From the NCBI RefSeq assembly GCF_022581195.2, contig NC_061474.1, forward strand, positions 9,982,001 to 10,046,000: a stretch of DNA of 64,000 nt, given 5' to 3'. The position numbers were made by a program, and so were the translations under genes. Source of the DNA: Helicoverpa zea (taxonomy: Eukaryota > Arthropoda > Insecta > Lepidoptera > Noctuidae). Below are positions 24,711-37,156 of the stretch, piece after piece. The notes under the pieces are model-generated. The model saw nothing but the letters and a program-made list of their open reading frames with translations. It made no database searches and was not told where the DNA came from. Every line of letters begins with the position of its first letter. Positions within the stretch are counted from its first letter, which is position 1.

Positions 24711-25415
24711 CTTTCATTGCGCCTGGTTTTTCATATACGAATAATTTTCGATGGTGTTTTCCTAAGAACAAAGAGCGTTGGTCCCAACATCGTGCCTTGG
24801 GAAAGCCCTGGTCGAAGAATGAGCTTAGCTGACCTTTCGTAATTACAAAATATAAGCTATCGATTAAGTTACGAGAGAGATTGAAACAATGTAATTTATT
24901 TAAAAATCAGTATCTTTAACTACCTATCATAAATAAAAATATGACATACTGTGAAACACTTTCACAAAATCTCTTTTTTATTTTTTATTATGAAATGCAC
25001 GCAAATATCGGAGACGGAGTCATACCTAATGTCATGAAATCCTATCATATATACTTTAACGTATTCCATAACGAATCCCAAAAATGTTTACCAAATCCGT
25101 TCGGTGGTTTAGTCAAGTATAAAGCAGAGACAGTATGTAAACGAAATTTTTATTTTTGCGTGTTTTTATTTTGTCTTTGTGTTACTCGACATATATTGAC
25201 CAGTTAAACGTATTTAATTTAACACCTGATCAAGGTATGACACACTTTGTATAAAAAATACATAGTATACATGTATAGGGATCGTTAATAACTTACACTA
25301 TGAAATTGAATACTATTGGTTAAGACGTTGACGGTGGCTTTTTGGTACTATTACCTCTGTACAGTGTACAGGTGTTACCAGAATAGATATTTCTCCCGTT
25401 CCATCAGCTGTTCCT
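24711..25415. other. Intergenic gap between Pde6 and P450 copy A
   Basis: The two genes converge here. An AT-rich block near 24940-25200 has a repeat-like CCGTTCGGTGGTTTAGTCAA stretch, common beside insect mobile elements. No gene is seen. Confidence 0.6.
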
Positions 25416-28269
25416 CTATCGTCTCTCAATGCTGATGCAGTGTCCTGCATCAGGTTTGAGCATGACGTCGAGCTTCAGCCTCACCTTGGTGTGATCCGCC
25501 TTAATCTTGTAGTGACGCACCACGTGAGCCAGGGTCGTCTTCATCGACATTAGAGCATACGCTTTACCTGGAAACAAAATGACAGTATTACCGATACAGG
25601 CAATGCCATATTTATCCCAAGAACGAACTTTGAGCTGTTATGAAGGTCATAAAATTCTACATTCTAATTTCATAAACCGATATCAATATACACGTTGGGC
25701 TCTTACGAAGGTTATAAAAGTCTACATTTTCGTCGGACAAACTGATCTCAATAGTCCCTTTGATTTATTTTCCTTATTCCCACTAAGTTTATCGTGCAGG
25801 ACCATTTTTATCCAGAGTTTTCTATTTGTCAACTTTTATCCATCTTAATAATCGACTCTTACCAATACACTGTCGTCTCCCAACACTAAACGCAGCAAAA
25901 GCATTAGGGTTGTCAGGCAATTGTCCAGGTTCCAGCCAGCGCTCAGGCTTGAACTCATCCACATCGGGCCCCCACATCGGGTGCTTGTGGAGACCAAACA
26001 CGAACAAGAAGCAAGTGCGACCGGCTGATAGCGTATAATTTTCTGAAACATGACACATTTTTAGTAAAATTTTGGTCTAATGTCAGATGTAAGCAAACAA
26101 AAACGTGATAGTTATTTAGCGACGAAAAGTTGGAGACGTTACTTTTCCTGAATTAGAACTGAGAACCTATGATCTCTTTCTGTGAATGGAACCTTAGACG
26201 ATAAGTTATTAAAACTTGACATCTGGTCATCGTGAACTTACTAAGCTTGACATCTTTGTCGAGTTTCCTGGCGAGCACCGGCACAATGGTGAACACCCTC
26301 ATGCTCTCCTTCAGAACAGCTTCCAAGTACACCAACTTTGATAGATCAGCCTTCTCCACGTCTCTGTCTCCATCGCCTAATACTTCTAGCACTCTGGAAA
26401 CATTATAAAATTCAAGTAAATTTAATTTGACTCAAAAACAATCTCTAACTTACAGATATTCAATAGCCAAAATTATAAAAAAAATGTTTTGTTTTCAATT
26501 CAAGGTCAAGATTAGTAATTATTAATTATCAAACTTTAACCTGAACAATGCCATTGTTTACATATGTATATTTTTTATCCTTATGTTTTTGATAATACTT
26601 ACTCAGCAAACGCTTTTTCCTGTGCTTCAGGATGTGATCCCAACAATATCATTGTAAACATGAGCACGCTGGCCGAGGTGTCATGGCCCCCAACTATAAT
26701 AGTATCCACATGCTCTCTAACTTCTCTATCATTTAACACCCCTTTCTCAATAGATAGTTCCAACAGAAGATCCAAGAAAGGCTTGTATTTCTTTCCTTAA
26801 AAAATAAAAATAAAATGTAAGTAGCTGATTTATTTCGATAGGTGAAGATACTGAAAAACAAGCATTAATATTACTTGGAATTACGCTCTCCTCGGCAGAA
26901 ACGCTGCCATTTATATCTGACTTTCTTTTTTGTAGAACCTGTAAACATTTTGTTACGGAGTGAATATATGTAATAAGAATTTGTGTAACCTAACGAGGCT
27001 GACTTTGGTGCTACGGTGCTGAAGTCTCATCAAATATATGATTGCAAAGAACTTAACAATATATAGACCAATGAAAAGTTAGCTATAACTAAGCCAACAA
27101 CGCTAAAGATATGTCTCCCTGTCCCTCTCTCTCACTGTGTTAGACATATTATGCAGGATCTTAAGACAGGCGTCCTGCTTCCTCTTGACGTTGCTCCAGG
27201 CGAAGGTGTAAGGACTGTGCCACCAGAACTTCGTGAACCGCTCCACCATGGTATAGAAGATCAGCTCTGCGGCTTCTACATACTCGCTGTTTAAATTCGA
27301 GTTTGTGAAGTCTACTCCGAGGGCTGTCACTGAAACAAACCATACACAATACTCGATAGCTTTTATGATTGTAATCGCTAAATCTCCCTGATATTTTTTA
27401 ATTGGCAGTTGAACTTACAGCAGATAGTTTCCAAAGCGTTATGTCTCGTATAAGTCCAGTGGTCGAAGAGTCCTTTTCCGGCCTCTTTTTCCATGTCCTT
27501 GACGAGCTTCCTGGACTGACTGTTGAAGACTCCCATGAAGGTGTCCAGCAATATCTGACTGAACGCTGGATTGAGGAGCTTGCGATGATTCTTCCAGATT
27601 GAATCTGAAAAATCCCGAAAATAGTCATGATGATCTTATGGAAGGCATATTAGATATTGACATAAGCTTAGATACAATTATGAAGAATGTTGTACTTACA
27701 TTTCCCAGTGACTAAACCTTCACCTAGCCAAGGTTTAGCGATGTCATAAAAGTCATCCTTTTCAAAGCAAGAATTTGCTACTGTGAAACTGTCATCTGGG
27801 TCGGTTATAACTAGAAAAGGGGTACAAAAACCAATCCTTGTACAAATGTTTGTCAAAAAACTAGAAATTATTAGTAAGAAATAATATGACTTCAGGTTGA
27901 TGATGTAGATTTCTGTCTAGCCTTTATATACTTACCATATGCCGTTCTTGGTCCAATACCTATCGACACAACTCCCCCAATATCGTAGCTCTGTTTAGCC
28001 AAGTCGTTTATGCCGTTCCATAGTTCTACAAAAACGCAATACACTAGCAATTCTTTGTATCAATAATCTTAACCAGATTGAATATGAATATTTAAGGAAA
28101 GCCAATGACAATACGAACTGCAGCTATCCCCTATAAGAGCCGGCGCATGTCCTAGAATAGGCCACCAGCCTGGGAAACCTGGTGGTTCTGTGGTCTTCCT
28201 GGTCATAAGTCGCCATGCCAAGTAAGATAAGCAGGCGATGCCGAATAGCGTTACAACAAACATTGCCAT
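25416..28269 (-). CDS. CYP4-clan cytochrome P450, copy A (490 aa)
   Basis: Haem-thiolate monooxygenase, probably ER-bound through its N-terminal anchor (about residues 3-20), followed by a PPGFPGWWPILGHAP hinge. Exons in gene order: 28119-28269, 27936-28025, 27700-27810, 27419-27604, 27136-27329, 26875-26938, 26603-26795, 26242-26393, 25863-26042, 25416-25567. All ten junctions keep phase. The I-helix GGHDTSA is near residue 307, KESMR (ExxR) near 360, PERW near 415 and the haem loop FSVGRRQCIG near 430-440. All key residues are present. The MSMKTTLAHVVRHYKIKADH run after the loop recalls lepidopteran CYP340/CYP341 proteins, but I cannot fix the family. Copy B at 29534 has the same exon plan. 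Substrate unknown. Confidence 0.93.
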
Positions 28270-28594
28270 TTTTATTGACTGTAACGTAAAGATTTTTATG
28301 TATTGCTATGAATACTAAAAAAATCAAACAAAATTACACTAAACACTTGGCTCTGCCACTTAACACCTTAGCCTTTTGCGCTGAATATACTTTAAGTTAA
28401 CAATTTCAACACACGACTACACACATAGTATCTTATAATCATCATTTATCTCTCTTCATAGATCTTTTAGATTCATCATGGCTATTCCATTTAGGTTCCA
28501 TCCATAGCACTTATTGTGACCAATGTATCTAGAATAATTTTAACTACTTCTGCCACATCACTTATTGTAAGATTTCCTCAACACGCGAGCCTAC

Positions 28595-28715
28595 CTCCTT
28601 ATCCTTTATTTCGACACTGCCAATTAAAATTTTTCAAATCGTTTAATATGCGTAATTCACCGACAAGAGCTACACGACTGCTTCGAGGTTACATAAGTCC
28701 TGCTATTTATCTGAA
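28595..28715 (-). promoter_or_regulatory. Core promoter and non-coding exon 1 of P450 copy A
   Basis: On the minus strand a TATA-like ATAAATAG begins at about 28710. An arthropod initiator CAGTC has its A at 28679, 31 bases on. An 85-base leader (28679-28595) ends at a donor GAG|GTAGGC. The block is matched upstream of copy B with the same TATA-to-initiator spacing and donor place. The leader would splice to an acceptor (GTTACAG) about ten bases before the ATG at 28269. Confidence 0.7.
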
Positions 28716-29533
28716 GGGCGATCAGTAGCCGTGAGCTGTCGAAAGTGGAAACAATAATAATGAATAATACATCCCTTTCCACTTCGGAATACTATGTAAT
28801 TGATTTATTATGTAATTAACTTAACATTGAGTTCGATTCAAAATCAAATTCAGCCTATTGAAAACGAAGAAAAAGGGAGCCTTTTTGAACATTATTTCAC
28901 GTTTTATAGTAAGGAAGAGTAGCTGTACCTAGGCTGCTTTCATCTCTAGATTATTGACTTAATTTCGTAGAGAACTAAATGTGTGGTGGTCTCAATATTA
29001 TACCCTGAGGGACCCCCCTGTTGAACTGCGTCGGAATAAAAAAGTATCCTTTTATCAGGAGCTGAAAGTGTTTTATATTAGAAACAATTCATCATTATCA
29101 TCATATCAGCCAGTTGCCATTACAAACAATTATTGCTTTCTTCAAACTTAAGGTTTATAGGTACAGTGTTAAATGCTTTACCAAAATCAAAATAAAAGAT
29201 ATTTTCAATAACATTTATTAGGTACACACATTAAATTCAGGTATTACAGAAGTTTCAAGTAGAACGTAACTTACTCCTAAATTAAAACTATAACAATGGC
29301 AGGATCTAAGTTAATTGTTAAAATACAAGTTAATTTTAAAATACATACAAACTAGTTAATTGTTTACAAATTATGAAAAATGAAATTATTGTATCAACAC
29401 CTTCATCACACACATCACGCACAATTGAGCGACCCTTTAAGATGAACTACTATATTGTTCCTTTAACATTTCCCAAACATTTTCCCAGTATAGATTCTCC
29501 TCAGGCCTATTATCAGCTCCCCATGATATTGTT
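28716..29533. other. Spacer between the two P450 genes
   Basis: AT-rich. Holds the 5' flank of copy A and the 3' flank of copy B. The similarity of the two copies stops close to the stop codon of each. No other gene seen. Confidence 0.6.
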
Positions 29534-32500
29534 CTATCGTCTCTCAATGCTGATGCAGTGTCCTGCGTCAGGTTTGAGCATGACGTCGAGCTTCAGCCTC
29601 ACCTTGGTGTGATCAGCCTTAATCTTGTAGTGACGCACCACGTGAGCCAGGGTCGTCTTCATCGACATCAGAGCATACGCTTTACCTGGAAACCAGAAAC
29701 GGAACTAATAAAACTACGTTTCTTGCTATGTCCTACAGGACTTTATGCCTAAACCCGTACTGGAGTTTTCCACTATTAACGCACTTTAGTATGACTAATA
29801 TGATCTCCATTCCAAACATTAGATCAGGTCTTACCAATACATTGTCGTCTCCCCACACTGAAGGCAGCAAAAGCGTTGGGGTTATCAGGCAACTTCCCAG
29901 GCTCTATCCAACGTTCAGGTTTGAACTCGTTCACGGCAGGTCCCCACATCGGGTGCTTGTGGAGACCAAACACAAACAAGAAGCAGGTGCGACCGGCTGA
30001 CAAGGTGTAGTTTTCTGGAAAATGATTATTATTTTTTCAGGCTAAAAAGATACATGATAGAGCAAAACCGTGACCAAGTCGTGTTGTTTCTAAAATGTAA
30101 AAGACTTTTGTGGACAAGTGACAGCTGAGCAATCATTGAATGTGAGCACTTTATATCATTGGTCTAAAATGAATGCAATGAAACTCATGCTAAAACTTAC
30201 TAAGTTTGACATCTTTGTCGAGTTTCCTGGCGAGCACCGGCACGATGGTGAACACCCTCATGCTCTCCTTCAGAACAGCTTCCAAGTACACCAGCTTTGA
30301 TAGATCAGCCTTCTCCACGTCTCTGTCTCTATCGCCTAACACTTCTCGAACTCTGAAAATGTTTTGTAAAATACAGACTTACTCCATGTTGACTAACTTA
30401 CTGCTATAATAGGTCAAGGTCATCCATCATTGAAGGTCGTTAAAATCAGAAGAGCATTTCAATAAACATCATCATAATTTCATTTACTCAGCAAACGCCT
30501 TTTCCTGCGCTTCAGGATGTGATCCCAACAGTATCATTGTAAACATGAGGACATTAGCTGAGGTGTCATGGCCGCCAACGATCATGGTGTCCACATGCTC
30601 TCTAATCTCTCTGTCGTTAAACACTCCCTTTTCCACTGACAAGTCTAGCAGAAGGTCCATGAACGGCTTGAATTTCGATCCTAAAAATTGATGTAGAACA
30701 AAATATATGAAGTTCATTGAAATACATATGCATGTTGTGCTAAGATCCCAAAAACATGATTTACCTGGAATTATACTCCTCGCAGCACAAATATTGCCAT
30801 TAAACTCTGATTTTCTTTTCTGGAGGACCTGTTACCATTTATCTCGTTTAATATGCAGCTACACAAAACAAAAGTCGTCTAACAAATCCTTAGGAATTAC
30901 AAAGCCATAGAGTCAAACATGGACCCAACTTACCGTATTAGACATATTATGCAGGATCTCAAGACAGGCATCCTGCTTCTTCTTGACGTTGCTCCAGGCG
31001 AAGGTGTAAGGGCTGTGCCACCAGAACTTCGTGAACCGCTCCACAATTGTGTTGAATATTAACTCTGCGGCTTCCACGTACTTGCTGTTAAGGTTGGAGT
31101 CTGTGAAGTCCACTCCTAAGGCCGTCACTGGAAGCAATTTTATGAGTTTAACTAGCTGCAACATAATGTGTCATGTCGTTTGTTCGACCAAACCTCATTA
31201 ATATTAAAACAAATCAGTTATATCTTGGTGGGATTTGGTGCATAATAATTGACTGTTTCTATTAATCAATTTAGGCTCTTCGTCGTCCTAGGCTACCCTT
31301 TTAATCCCTTAATTGACTTTTGACTTGTTAGCTCGGACTCACAGCAGATAGTTTCCAAAGCATTATGTCTCGTGTAAGTCCAGTGGTCGAAGAGTCCTTT
31401 CCCTATCTCCTTCTCCATGTCCTTGACCAGCTTCCTGGACTGGCTGTTGAAGACTCCCATGAAGGTGTCCAGCAATATCTGACTGAACGCTGGATTGAGG
31501 AGCTTGCGATGATTCTTCCAGATCGAGTCTGAAATATTTTGAACAACATTATTAAGCTGAAGAGTTTGTTCGTTTTAACGCCCTAATCTGAGGAACTTCT
31601 GATCCAATTTGAAAAATTAATTCAGTGTTAGATAGCCCATTTATCGATGAAGGCTATAGGTACTTTTTATTCGGGTTCGTGCAGAGGTTCCCACGGGATG
31701 CGGGTGAAACCGCTGGCAGAAGCTAGTTATAAATAAAATAGATAGTTTCCAAAAATTTACAAAAACATAGAATTCTTTTAATCTTGATCCAAAACGAACT
31801 TACATTTCCCTGTGACTAAGCCTTCACCTAGCCACGGTTTGGCGAAGTCATAAAATCCATCCTTTTCAAGGCAAGAGTTCGCTATTGTGAAACTGTCGTC
31901 TGGGTCGGTTACGACTGAAATTATATAGACATTATTACTCTTTTGTTACATGCATTTCCATGTATTGATTATGCCCTCAATATATAGTAAACCACTAGGA
32001 AATTGTCAAAAATGGTTAAAAAGCAGTTGTCGAAAGTGAAAACAATTTCATTATATTACAAACGGATAATTAAGAGATTAGTCCTGTGTCAGGCAAGCCA
32101 AAGCTTGTTGTATAAGCAAGCTTAATGATTATAAGAAGGGGCCTTTCTTAATCACGAACATTCATGTGTCCCTGTCATCTGTCCTTATTAACAGGAGCTA
32201 AGAAATAAAAATGCTTTCTATTGTAGTTCGATTCTTATTCGCGGCCTTCGGTCAAATATTTACTATAAACAGTCCGAGGTCCGATGGCTGCTGACACAAC
32301 TCCTCCGATATCGTAGCTCTGTCTAGCCAAGTCGTTGACAGCATCCCATAGTTCTAGAAACAGATAAAATGTATTTTTGTTATATGGATTTGAGATCTTT
32401 TTTCATAGTGTATCTAGGCGTATGTATAATTTCTCAAATAATAAATAACTTCAGAGTAAAATATATCTGATACCAAAATATTCAATTCAAAAGTAGGTAC

Positions 32501-32702
32501 TTGACTAGTACTTCGATACTTTTATTAATTGGAAAGGCTTCTGATAAGTATACATACTGCAGCTATCTCCGATAAGTGCAGGCGCGTGTCCTACAATGGG
32601 CCATCCTCCGGGGAAGAATGGCGGCTCTGTAACCTTCCTGTTCTTCTGTCGCCACGCCCAGTACGCTGCGCACGCGATGCAGAATAGCGCTACGGCGAAC
32701 AT
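29534..32702 (-). CDS. CYP4-clan cytochrome P450, copy B (488 aa)
   Basis: Tandem paralogue of copy A with the same ten coding exons: 32558-32702, 32264-32353, 31804-31914, 31343-31528, 30934-31127, 30765-30828, 30488-30680, 30201-30352, 29835-30014, 29534-29685. Eight of the internal exons and the last exon match copy A in length to the base. Only exon 1 is six bases shorter. Motifs: anchor, PPFFPGGWPIVGHAP, GGHDTSA, KESMR, PERW and FSVGRRQCIG, all intact. Protein identity to copy A is high by eye, while the introns do not align. The start is the ATG at 32702, 12 bases after an acceptor TTTCAG|GTAAAC. It is probably functional, with unknown substrate. Confidence 0.93.
31548..31726 (+). mobile_element. 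Small non-autonomous Helitron in intron 3 of P450 copy B
   Basis: Carries TTAAGCTGAAGAGTTTGTTC at its 5' side and ends CCACGGGATGCGGGTGAAAC, then GCAGAAGCTAG followed by T. This is the 3' signature of small lepidopteran Helitrons. The 5' TC end is missing, so it is truncated. It starts about 20 bases from the boundary of exon 31343-31528. Confidence 0.75.
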
Positions 32703-33839
32703 TGCTGAAGTTTACCTGAAATATAAAATGGAAATGGGAAATATTCAGCACTGGAGGTCATCATGACGTAATGAATAATAAAAGTTTGAAGGTATTATAA
32801 TAACTAGCCTATTTGAAAATACATATAATGTCTTTCGCATTGTGTTATCGAAATATAATTCTGAGAAAAAGTTCTTATGCAGTCCATATGGCCAATGTAA
32901 AGGGACCAGACTTTTTTGGCAACTCTATTAGCCACGGACGTTTGCTTGCTCGAATAAATCAGTATCATAGTAAATTACTAAGTAGGTACTTCATCAAAAG
33001 AATCGAGCATCATTTAGTATAACTACGTGTTTATTTTGTTGCTAATGGAATGTACAAAAACTTAATATCCATACAATTTGCTAAATTGTCAGGTAATAAA
33101 CACTATTCTGGCGTAGCATTAACATCACGCTCTAATACACAAACAATAAACTATGTTGTTACATGTTAATTTCATCTTTTATACGTTCAATCTAATTTGT
33201 AAGTTCTTAAACATCGTTATTCCTTTTTGGCATCCCTAGAGGATTGTGTTTTGGAACATAAGAAAAAGTATCAGACTTTTACTATCTGCTTCTTCTTCCT
33301 GCCATGTTCTTAAATTAAGCAACATGTTTCATAAGTATGTGTCCTTTACTATCTTATGCTCCTCAATGTTTCTTCCCTCAGTTTCTGTATCATAGTGCAG
33401 CGGAGAATAGTCAGCCAATCCCACACCAACTTTTCGATCCCAAAAGATTAATATTTAAATAGTTTGGTATTTGACCTGTAAGTACAGCTATCAACGTCTT
33501 CATGCCGTCGCGCTTCACAAACAATTTCTTTAACGATGATTCATTCAGTGCTTCGTAATATTCTAACACGGTCTATTAACTTATCTTTCACAAACACTGC
33601 ACGTGAGCACATTTATTCACTTTGCACGTGACTATCCAAACAATCACTGTTATTTTCAAAATCATCGTTGACAACTTTTTCACTTTGATATTGATCCAAT
33701 ACCATAGCCACCTTAGAAGATATCTTGATTTTGTCAAACTTGATTAAACTAATAGTTATTAAATCTAGAACATTTTCACCTTCGTCTTTGTCAATAATAA
33801 TTGCAACACAATCCAAACTTCCTGAACATGTAAGCTTAC

Positions 33840-33955
33840 CTCCTAATCCTTTATGTCGACACTTCCAATTAAAATTTTGCAAATCAAATAATGCCTAGTT
33901 CACCGACAAGAGCTATACGACTGCTTGGACGTTGCCTAAGCCCTGCTATATATCC
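33840..33955 (-). promoter_or_regulatory. Core promoter and non-coding exon 1 of P450 copy B
   Basis: On the minus strand GGATATATAGCAGG gives a TATA box starting at 33952. The initiator CAGTC has its A at 33922, 30 bases on. The 83-base leader ends at donor GAG|GTAAGC (exon end 33840) and would splice about 1.1 kb to the acceptor before the ATG at 32702. The leader aligns with 28595-28679. An 89-codon frame overlapping this block has no ATG and crosses the donor, so I do not call it. Confidence 0.75.
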
Positions 33956-34079
33956 GAAGGGCAATCAATGAGCTAGGGCTGTCGAAAGACAATAAACCAA
34001 TAATAATGAATGAGCTATACTTATTGCTGCTGTACTAATACTTACTCGTACATTCCACATTACAGCAAGTATAGTATAG

Positions 34080-34260
34080 TAGGTGAATCGTGGTTGGTTA
34101 GTAGTTAAGGCATCTGAATCTCTAGTTCGAGTGTACGAGTTCGAATTCAGGCAACTTACCAATGTAGCTCAGAGTGGAGATCAGAAAAGCTTTCTTTGCA
34201 TTGCCTCATTCAAGATAAAACCATATGCGGACGTTATATATTGCTAGTTTGAAAATAAAT
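34080..34260 (+). mobile_element. tRNA-related SINE fragment
   Basis: A tRNA-like head (GGTTGGTTAGTAGTTAAGGC) and a B-box-like GAGTTCGAATTC near 34137, then a short AT-rich body ending in an AAATAAATAAAT run. It is not a folded tRNA gene that I could confirm. Confidence 0.5.
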
Positions 34261-35699
34261 AAATTCCAGTTACTTACCAGTATCCCTAATTAATATTTTT
34301 TATACTGTCACCATCTCACGGCATATTTCTCAAGCATTGTTTAAAATTCAATATTCTGCTAAAGAAGTCTTGGAAAAGAGAGAATAAATAGATTCGTGAA
34401 TCATTGTCGTTTACTAATTAAAGGTCTCGTGCTTGCGATTGTAAAAAACGACATTGCTTTCAGTTGTTGGTCTCTAGGAACTTTAACATAATCAAAAGAT
34501 CTTCTATAATATCATCAAGATCGAGTCTCCTGAACAAATTACAACGATTCACAAAATTACCTGAATAAGATTATCATACTATCAGTATATGAAGCATTAA
34601 AATATTTTTAGTAGTATGTTTATAAGAAAGTTCACTTAATGTACCCAAACGACCCATGACCTCATTGAAATGTCCCAAATCAAATAAATGATTATATTCA
34701 TCAACTTTACATTGCAGGCATAATTGTCAAGTTTGATTCTCTGGCCAGGTCGAATCTGTATTGTGGGACTGGAAATAAATCAGAAAGTAGCCTGCTCCTT
34801 AAGTAACAGTAGTTGTCACAGTTCCATATCAGTGGTCTTCAGACGTTTTTGAAAGAACTCAATTAGCTGATCTTTATCCCGTTCGAAGAAGTTAGAAACT
34901 CTTGAATAACTTAAAAGAACATTAAATAACCCTTTCTCCCACCAACCCTAGGTCAGACTAACCTCTTGCGACATATCTTCGTTTCAATATTTTTTCAGTT
35001 AATTACAGCAGTGTTCACACTTCCGTTTATTTAGTAAGTGCGTCTGTATGTGTTTCAGTGCGTGTAATGTGGCGTGCTCGATCATGTTCCACGTCACGTT
35101 TAGTTGCTTCTAAATAAGTTATGCTGGTCATCGCATGTCCTTAGTTCGTGTCTAAGGTTCCAGAAGTATGGTCTATAGCGATTGTAACTGTGGACTTGTG
35201 AAAGTTAGGTGTTGTGATGTCTGTTGTCATGTTAATCTTTCTGAGATTTTGAGTTTGAGTTCGTCTGCATAAATTCGTTGATAGGGTTCGGATAATATTT
35301 ATTTATTTATTTACATGGGATACCTACAGCTAAAGAAAATAAACTAAGAACAGTATGGTAAACGGACAGCCAATTACAGGTTTTTATTACAGGCCAATTA
35401 CAATATCATATAGGTTCTTTGATAATTGTGTTACTTTATCAACAACATATTATCCTTCTGTGCCGAAGTTTTTTTAATCTACTGACTATTTTTTTTTCAT
35501 CCTTTATAACATTCAACGTAATTTATAAATGCCCTATTCTTAAAAATCTATCAACCCTTCCGGAAACCGAAATTCCAAAGACTACTCGTGTGTTACAAAA
35601 CTAATAGGTTTCTCAAGCAATTGCAGTCACAACACCCTTAAAACAGTGCTTAGCGCTCATGTTACAACAACACAAAATACTCGTTAATTTAGTAATAGC

Positions 35700-35930
35700 T
35701 ATAGTTCGGCCATTCAGAGAATGCGTTCCTGACACGTCGCGATTGAACTGACGACGTAATAACATTCATTGATTATTGATATAATAATGTTGTTTTAATG
35801 CTCCTCAATTGTTAAAACGGTAAACAACCAGCAAAAATATTTTTATCGTAACTGCAACGCCATTGCAAAGTTACGTCGTCAGTTCAATCGCGACGTGTCA
35901 GGAACGCATTCTCTGAATGGCCGAACTATA
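35700..35930. mobile_element. 231-bp MITE with about 60-bp inverted repeats
   Basis: The left arm starts TATAGTTCGGCCATTCAGAG, and the right arm is its inverse, ending CTGAATGGCCGAACTATA. The arms of about 60 bases look near perfect by eye. A TA at each outer edge would fit a Tc1/mariner-type target duplication. There is no coding capacity. The near-identical arms suggest a young insertion. Confidence 0.85.
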
Positions 35931-37156
35931 GCAGTTACATGAATTGGTAAACAATTGACTGTTTACCTGTCATATTATTTATCGGGTACACAACTACATA
36001 TCCTTATGTCTTCACCGATTTATACTGATGTCGGGAATTGCGGCAATAACGGGGGTATTTCGATTTCAAGGATGATCAATATTCCACATTGAGCAATAGA
36101 TACCAGCTGTAAATGATTCAGTTTTAAGTTATATTGGACACTTTATATCAACATGTTTGTTTATTTTGTGATTACTCAATTAGTTAAAAGAGCACAGTAT
36201 ATTTGTTAAAGCACTCATATATGAAGGCTAGTAGGAAAGGCTAAGTGCCTATGTCGATTAACACGTAACATGTTAAGATACGTTCGACGCAGTGGGCCCA
36301 TGGATGGGCAGCTGTTTAATAGCAGTCAGTCTAACCAGGGAGTCAATCTAATGAGTAATAATGAACGAATTTTAAGATTCTTTATATGAAATCTTATGTA
36401 ACCTATCACACTTGCCCAGTCGTAGTTGGATTCGGCGATCCATGACAAGTCCATGACTTTAACAGGTTTTAAGGATTACCAGGTGAATTTATTTATCGAA
36501 GCAATCAATATGTTTCAGTACATTCATCTCATTCGGCTTCGTAAGATTTGCGTGTATCATTAGAAGTTGATAGCCGAATTATTGCTATGAACGTGTTAGC
36601 AGGCGCTTTATACCATTTACCAGAAGTTGCTGTAGGTAATGAAATAAAAGAAATGAAGTGGTGGGCAAACAGTGTATTTAATCTAAATATAATATCTTTG
36701 ACTGTAGGTTTGTTCATTGGCATTATTCTATTATATTGGTGGCTGTCGTCATTACAAAACATATGTTTCTTTCAACGTTTCTTATAACTTATTTATATGG
36801 CACAAGAAAGTATCGGAATCATTTGTTTGTAAATAAGTTATTTAAAATTAATTAACATTACAGCGTTAGCGTTTTTTACCCAATTTATTTTAAACAAGGC
36901 CAATTCATAAATCACTACAGCAACTATTGCAACTATTATAAACTGTTTGATATTATAACATCAGATCGAACTTCGTCCGAAGAAACCTAAAGCTGTATAA
37001 AAATTATCAAAATTGTATTCTCCACTCGACGCTGTGGAGTCTCTCTGAAATATGAGAGTCATTTTCATAGATATAAATACATATATCTATGAAATATAAA
37101 TGCAACGCAAAATACATATACTTAGGTACGAAGGCTTAAAAATGATAAAATATAAC

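Larger units (their letters stand above)
33956..37156. other. Intergenic region between P450 copy B and the SAM-SH2 gene
   Basis: Mostly AT-rich. Contains a tRNA-related SINE piece (34080-34260) and a perfect-armed MITE (35700-35930). A plus-strand frame at about 36548-36786 has one hydrophobic stretch (LTVGLFIGIILLYWW) but no ATG-led start or good acceptor. Confidence 0.6.

Noticed and set aside
33613..33882. Acidic 89-codon minus-strand frame upstream of P450 copy B
   Set aside because: It has no ATG start and crosses a splice donor shared with the copy A leader exon, so its 5' part is untranslated leader and the rest intron.
36548..36786. 79-codon plus-strand frame with one hydrophobic segment
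   Set aside because: Begins with TTG directly after a stop, no clear acceptor, and no recognised family; chance or relic.
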